Below are positions 60,491 to 64,000 of a stretch of 64,000 bases of DNA, in pieces (the first letter of the stretch is position 1; the number at the start of each line of letters is the position of its first letter). The translations under genes were made by a program, and so were the position numbers. The notes under the pieces are model-generated. The model was not told the origin of the DNA, did no database searches, and saw only the letters and a program-made list of their open reading frames with translations. The stretch is from CAVSQX01 sp963730225 (GTDB lineage: Bacteria; Planctomycetota; Phycisphaerae; Tepidisphaerales; Tepidisphaeraceae), in NCBI GenBank assembly GCA_963730225.1, contig CAVSQX010000001.1:1240001-1304000 (forward strand), written 5' to 3'.

Positions 60491-61351
60491 ATGATCAAGG
60501 AACGCGAGATTGCAGCGCCGGGCGGAATCGGTCCGCTGGTTTTCATGGTGGCGGTGCTGATTCTGATTCCGGCGGGCCTGGCGATGAAACCGGAGGTTCC
60601 GTATCTGGTCGTGGGATCGCTGGGATTTGTGCTCGATGTCATTTGCCTGCGCGGGTTGTTCATCGTAAATCCCAACGAGGCCAAGTTGCTTCAGTTTTTC
60701 GGGCGATACATCGGCACGGCACGGTCGGCGGGTTTGCGGTGGGCCAATCCGTTTTATTCGCGCAAACCCGTTTCGGTGCGGGTGCGGAATTTTGAGAGCA
60801 GCAAGCTGAAGGTGAACGATCACGATGGGAATCCGATCGAGATTGGCGCGATCGTCGTCTGGCGGGTGATCGATACCGCCGAGGCGGTGTTCGAGGTGGA
60901 CGATTATCAGAATTACGTGCACGTGCAGACGGAGTCGGCGCTGCGAAATCTGGCCAGCCAGCATCCGTACGACGCTCATGGGGCCGATCAATTGTCGCTG
61001 CGGGCGAACACGGCGGAAATCGCGCTGCATTTGCAGCGAGAAATTCAAGACCGGCTTTCCAAGGCCGGCGTTGAAGTGATCGAAGCGCGGATCAGCCATC
61101 TGGCGTACGCGCCGGAGATTGCATCGAGCATGTTGCGTCGGCAACAGGCCAGCGCGATTGTCGCGGCGCGGCAGAAGATCGTCGAGGGGGCCGTCGGCAT
61201 GGTGGACATGGCGCTGGAGCAGTTGGCGGCCAAGCACGTCGTGGTGATGGATGAGGATCGCAAAGCGGCGATGGTGAGCAATCTGCTGGTCGTTCTCTGC
61301 GGCGAGCACGATGCCCGCCCCGTCATCAACACCGGAACGATCTATCAATGA
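60491..61351 (+). CDS. SPFH/Band 7 (stomatin-like) membrane protein
   Basis: The 286-residue protein has two N-terminal transmembrane helices (about 15-55) and an SPFH domain ('LFIVNPNEAKLLQFFGRYIG', 'VVWRVIDTAEAVFEVDDYQNYV', 'LQREIQDRLSKAGVEVIEARISHLAYAPEIASSML' in parts). Such proteins oligomerise in membrane microdomains and scaffold proteases or stress complexes. It is the first gene of a three-gene operon with a ribbon-helix-helix protein and a small membrane protein; a similar SPFH-DNA-binding pairing occurs in other bacteria. Confidence 0.9.
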   Translation: MIKEREIAAPGGIGPLVFMVAVLILIPAGLAMKPEVPYLVVGSLGFVLDVICLRGLFIVNPNEAKLLQFFGRYIGTARSAGLRWANPFYSRKPVSVRVRNFESSKLKVNDHDGNPIEIGAIVVWRVIDTAEAVFEVDDYQNYVHVQTESALRNLASQHPYDAHGADQLSLRANTAEIALHLQREIQDRLSKAGVEVIEARISHLAYAPEIASSMLRRQQASAIVAARQKIVEGAVGMVDMALEQLAAKHVVVMDEDRKAAMVSNLLVVLCGEHDARPVINTGTIYQ

Positions 61352-61364
61352 GGAATGGATTCCA

Positions 61365-61553
61365 GTGGCGGATCGCAAAGCATTTCTTCTTCGCATCGAT
61401 CCCGACGTGCTCAAGGCGATTCAGCGCTGGGCCGACGACGATCTGCGCAGCCTCAACGGGCAGATCGAGTTTTTGCTGAGAAAAGCGCTGGCGGAGGCCC
61501 AACGCGCGGGAGTCAGGGAATCTGCGGGAGAGAAGGGATCGCGAGCGTCATGA
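61365..61553 (+). CDS. Ribbon-helix-helix (Arc-type) protein
   Basis: From GTG 61365 (GAGGA 9 nt upstream) the 62-residue product reads 'KAFLLRIDPDVLKAIQRWAD' and 'RSLNGQIEFLLRKALAEA', an Arc/MetJ-type ribbon-helix-helix with a basic tail. The frame starts 13 bp after the SPFH stop and its stop overlaps the next start (ATGA). The 'SLNGQIEFLLRKAL' pattern matches Arc-like proteins that accompany SPFH genes. It may autoregulate the operon; no toxin is linked. Confidence 0.82.
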   Translation: MADRKAFLLRIDPDVLKAIQRWADDDLRSLNGQIEFLLRKALAEAQRAGVRESAGEKGSRAS

Positions 61554-62014
61554 ATTATCAGAAGAGCGAACCGCTGAACGGCGACGGCAAGCGTGCCCTG
61601 GACTTTGTGGCGACGGCGCTGTCGGCGGCGGGATTTCGGATCGACCAGCGCACCGACCACACGCTGCAAGCGAGTGGGCCGGGGATGTACAACACCAAGC
61701 AGAGCCCGTTGCTGGCCATTGGGCGGCTGGAACTGTCGCTGCGGGGCGGGCAGTTAATCGCGGAGGCGGAGCTGAGCGGGGCGAGCAGAATGTTTCGAAT
61801 TCTGGGCGGGGTGATCGCGCTGCTGGCGGTGGTGGGTTGCGTGGTGATGTTCGTGGCGTTGCCGGCGCGGGAGCGTTCGCCGGCGCATTTCGCGCCGTTT
61901 CTGGCGCTGGCGCCGTGGGCGATTCTGCTCCCGGCGATGTCGCGCTGGAGCAAGGAGCGGGGGCGACGAGCGGTGGACAACTTGTTGCACAACGCCGTGG
62001 TGAACTCGCGCTGA
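61550..62014 (+). CDS. Small membrane protein of the SPFH operon
   Basis: The 154-residue product has an N-terminal alpha/beta part (about 1-75: 'RALDFVATALSAAGFRIDQR', 'GPGMYNTKQSPLLAIGRLEL'), two transmembrane helices (about 82-105 and 115-135) and a short basic C-terminus. It overlaps the ribbon-helix-helix gene by ATGA. No family name is certain; the conserved pairing with SPFH and RHH genes suggests a membrane complex. Confidence 0.75.
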   Translation: MNYQKSEPLNGDGKRALDFVATALSAAGFRIDQRTDHTLQASGPGMYNTKQSPLLAIGRLELSLRGGQLIAEAELSGASRMFRILGGVIALLAVVGCVVMFVALPARERSPAHFAPFLALAPWAILLPAMSRWSKERGRRAVDNLLHNAVVNSR

Positions 62015-62066
62015 TCGGCCCCCCGCCGCTCTGTACACGTCCGCCCTTGGTCCTTATTCTTGGGGC

Positions 62067-62627
62067 ATGGAACCGGTCATCAGCGGCAAGGCGTATGTGC
62101 TGGGCGACAACGTCGACACCGATCAGATCATTCCCGCCCAGTATCTTTCGTTCAATCCGTCGCTGCCGGAGGAACGGAAGTTTTTTGGCATGTATGCTAT
62201 GAGCAGCGTTCCCGACGGGCAGCGCGGGCTGCCGGACGGGCACATTTCGTTCGTGCGGGAAAACGAATTCAAGAGCGATTACCAGATCGTGATCGGCGGG
62301 AAGAATTTTGGCTCGGGTTCGAGCCGGGAGCACGCCCCGCTGGCGCTGGCCGAGGCGGGAGTGAAATGCGTGATCGCGGAATTTTATGCCCGGATTTTTT
62401 TCCGCAACAGCGTCAACGGCGGATATCTGCCGCCGCTGGAATCGGTCGAACGACTGGTGGAAAAAATCCAGACCGGCGACATGCTGGAAGTGCATCTGGA
62501 CGAGAATTACCTGCTGAATAAAACGCGCGGGCAGCGGCACGCGCTCAAACCGATCGGGGATGTTTTGCCGATCATCGAAGCCGGCGATGTGTTCAGGTAC
62601 GCGCGGAAAGTCGGAATGGTGAAATGA
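62067..62627 (+). CDS. leuD: 3-isopropylmalate dehydratase small subunit
   Basis: The 186-residue protein has the aconitase swivel-domain motifs 'VDTDQIIPAQYL', 'GGKNFGSGSSREHAPLAL' and 'AEFYARIFFRNSVNGGYLP'. It partners LeuC in leucine synthesis (isopropylmalate isomerisation), or the citramalate branch that follows CimA. leuC is not in the window. Length (about 165-200) is typical of the bacterial/archaeal LeuD2 type. Confidence 0.9.
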   Translation: MEPVISGKAYVLGDNVDTDQIIPAQYLSFNPSLPEERKFFGMYAMSSVPDGQRGLPDGHISFVRENEFKSDYQIVIGGKNFGSGSSREHAPLALAEAGVKCVIAEFYARIFFRNSVNGGYLPPLESVERLVEKIQTGDMLEVHLDENYLLNKTRGQRHALKPIGDVLPIIEAGDVFRYARKVGMVK

Positions 62628-62666
62628 GCCGATCCATGCGCCGCCAAATTTGATATCGCTGTTCCC

Positions 62667-63290
62667 ATGACAAACGTCACGCTGATCGATCACCCCGTCA
62701 TCCAGACCAAGCTTACGGAGTTGCGCGATCGCCATACCGATCATCGGAAATTCCGCGCGTTGCTCAATGAGATCGCCGCGCTGATGGTGTACGAAGTGAC
62801 GCGCGATTGGCCAACCACGCCCAAGGCGGTGCAGACGCCGATGGAGCAGATGGTGGGCAACGTGCTGGCGCGGCGGGTAACGCTGGTGCCGATTCTGCGG
62901 GCGGGTCTGGGTATGGCCGAGGGTGTGCTGTTGCTGCTGCCCGACGCGCGGCTGGGGCATCTGGGGGTTTATCGGGATGAGAAGACGCTGGAGCCGATCA
63001 GTTATTATCAGAAGCTGCCGCCCGACATCGCCGACACCGAAGTTCTTCTGATCGATCCGATGCTGGCGACCGGGGGCAGCGGGCTGGCGGCGGTGTCATT
63101 CCTGAGAAAAGCGGGCGTGTCGAATATGAAATTCGTCTGCCTCGTCGCCGCTCCCGAGGGGATCGCCGCATTGCACCAGCAGCACCCCGAAGTTCCCATT
63201 TACTGCGCCGCGATCGATCGGCAACTGAACGAAAAGGGGTATATTCTTCCGGGTCTGGGTGATGCAGGGGATCGAATTTTTGGAACGTGA
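62667..63290 (+). CDS. upp: Uracil phosphoribosyltransferase
   Basis: The 207-residue salvage enzyme makes UMP from uracil and PRPP. Motifs: 'VTLIDHPVIQTKLTELRD', 'LVPILRAGLGMAEGVL', the PRPP loop 'LLIDPMLATGGSGLAAV', and the C-terminal 'YILPGLGDAGDRIFGT'. Length is exactly that of the family. It follows leuD by 39 bp on the same strand. Confidence 0.95.
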   Translation: MTNVTLIDHPVIQTKLTELRDRHTDHRKFRALLNEIAALMVYEVTRDWPTTPKAVQTPMEQMVGNVLARRVTLVPILRAGLGMAEGVLLLLPDARLGHLGVYRDEKTLEPISYYQKLPPDIADTEVLLIDPMLATGGSGLAAVSFLRKAGVSNMKFVCLVAAPEGIAALHQQHPEVPIYCAAIDRQLNEKGYILPGLGDAGDRIFGT

Positions 63291-63293
63291 GAA

Positions 63294-63383
63294 GAGGAGA
63301 ATGCAGAATGCAGAGTGATGAAGGATGAATTGAATTCGTCATTCATCATTCTGCCTTCTGCATTCATCATTCATCATTCCATC
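63294..63383. repeat. GAATGATG/CATCATTC word repeat between upp and terC
   Basis: Units such as AATGCAGAATGCAGAGTGATGA (split at 63300-63319) are followed by their complements, ATTCATCATTCTGCCTTCTG, around a GAATTC centre (about 63334). The stretch folds as a long imperfect hairpin and may end upp transcription. Confidence 0.75.
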
Positions 63384-63388
63384 CCGTC

Positions 63389-64000
63389 ATGTTCCACCAG
63401 ACTTTTCAACCCCGCGATCTGCTGGTGGTGTTGCTGCTGGTTGTTCTGGAAGGTCTGCTTTCGTTGGACAATGCGCTGGTGCTGGGCGTGCTGGCCGGTC
63501 GGCTGCCGGCGGCGTTGCAGCGAAAGGCGCTGACCTATGGCCTGCTGGGCGCGCTGGTGTTGCGATTCTTCGCCGTCGCCGTCGCCGCGACGCTTTTGCG
63601 GTGGCGATTCCTGCGGCTGCTGGGCGGCGCTTATCTGATCTTCGTCGCGGCAAAGCACTTCATCTCCGATCGATCGAAAAAATCCTCCACCGCTCCAGGC
63701 GCTGCGGCCACGGACGAGCGTGCGTTCTGGCTCAGCGTGGCTACCATCGAGCTGACCGATCTGGCCTTCGCCATCGATTCCATTCTGGCGGCCGTCGCCC
63801 TGGTCGGCCCGGCGCCGGCGGGATGGACGGGGCTTCATCCGAAATTCTGGGTCATTCTTCTGGGCGGATTCCTTGGACTGCTGTTGATGCGTTTCGCCGC
63901 GATCCTGTTTATCCGGCTGCTGGCGCGGTTTCCACGATTTGAGATTTCGGCGTATCTGCTGGTGCTGGTCATCGGCATCAAGCTCGTCGCGGATTACGCG
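63389..64000 (+). CDS. TerC-family integral membrane protein, cut by right window edge
   Basis: From ATG 63389 the frame is open to base 64000 (204 codons) without stop. The product is highly hydrophobic with TerC hallmarks: 'LVVLEGLLSLDNALVLGVLA' (acidic E...DNA motif in a membrane helix) and the second half-repeat 'VATIELTDLAFAIDSILAAV'. TerC proteins are associated with metal-ion (Mn) export and protein metalation at the membrane. The C-terminus is outside the window. Confidence 0.88.
   Translation, partial: MFHQTFQPRDLLVVLLLVVLEGLLSLDNALVLGVLAGRLPAALQRKALTYGLLGALVLRFFAVAVAATLLRWRFLRLLGGAYLIFVAAKHFISDRSKKSSTAPGAAATDERAFWLSVATIELTDLAFAIDSILAAVALVGPAPAGWTGLHPKFWVILLGGFLGLLLMRFAAILFIRLLARFPRFEISAYLLVLVIGIKLVADYA

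Noticed and set aside
61365..61553. Antitoxin of a toxin-antitoxin pair
   Set aside because: The neighbours are an SPFH protein and a membrane protein; no toxin-like gene overlaps or follows it.

Overview
The window reads as a chromosome piece from a GC-rich planctomycete, most likely of class Phycisphaerae. Supporting signs are three membrane proteins carrying a CxxCGYD-type zinc ribbon, a fused TPR/RNA-polymerase-alpha-CTD protein, a secreted VOC protein next to a ThuA-domain protein, paired SpoIIE-type phosphatases, and several families of iterated palindromic 'word' repeats. Housekeeping genes (valS, rpmI-rplT, fabI, lepB, cdsA, uppS, cimA, leuD, upp, ybeY) show that it is chromosomal.

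Left edge (1-2.5 kb): the C-terminal part of a type V CRISPR effector runs in from outside the window. It has all three RuvC motifs and a four-cysteine zinc finger. A strongly structured non-coding stretch follows that fits a tracrRNA (an 11-bp helix closing two hairpins, then UUCG- and GCAA-capped hairpins, then a 14/16 anti-repeat). A short array of four identical 36-nt repeats comes next. Its distal end abuts a REP-flanked RAYT transposase gene.

2.6-14 kb: a BlaI/M56-peptidase/SpoIIE-phosphatase operon with a clear TACA-N2-TGTA operator inside its promoter; a TPR protein ending in two alpha-CTD modules; a run of four glycosyltransferases facing a TPR-GT9-like protein; yraN and a TatD nuclease. 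14-24 kb: fliS, an enlarged fliD, an alginate-lyase-like secreted protein, a glycosyltransferase-remnant/methyltransferase, a GT39-like membrane protein, a YihY-family protein, a PTS IIA protein and a PilZ protein.

24-39 kb: an M24-fold protein without its Asp metal ligands, fabI, small envelope proteins, uppS, cimA, rpmI-rplT, lepB, a GNAT gene, valS (two palindromic repeats inserted in frame, four frame breaks) and cdsA. 39-49.6 kb: phoH - 7TM-HD - ybeY - CNNM, a NeuD-like acetyltransferase, an ICMT-like/SpoIIE fusion protein and a threonine aldolase. 49.7-59.5 kb: tRNA-Ser, secreted VOC and ThuA proteins, a phosphate permease, then an accessory stretch with a truncated autotransporter-type gene, a DUF1254/DUF1214 gene, an intact IS903-like element with 9-bp target duplication, a TetR/tautomerase regulon, gene debris and tRNA-Ala. 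59.6-64 kb: an S24-type repressor next to an SPFH / ribbon-helix-helix / membrane-protein operon, then leuD, upp and a TerC-family gene cut by the right edge.

Throughout, single-base frame breaks occur in otherwise well-conserved genes, mostly at homopolymers (nine genes, twelve breaks noted). This looks like consensus indel error from long-read data more than gene decay, so broken genes are described as one locus.
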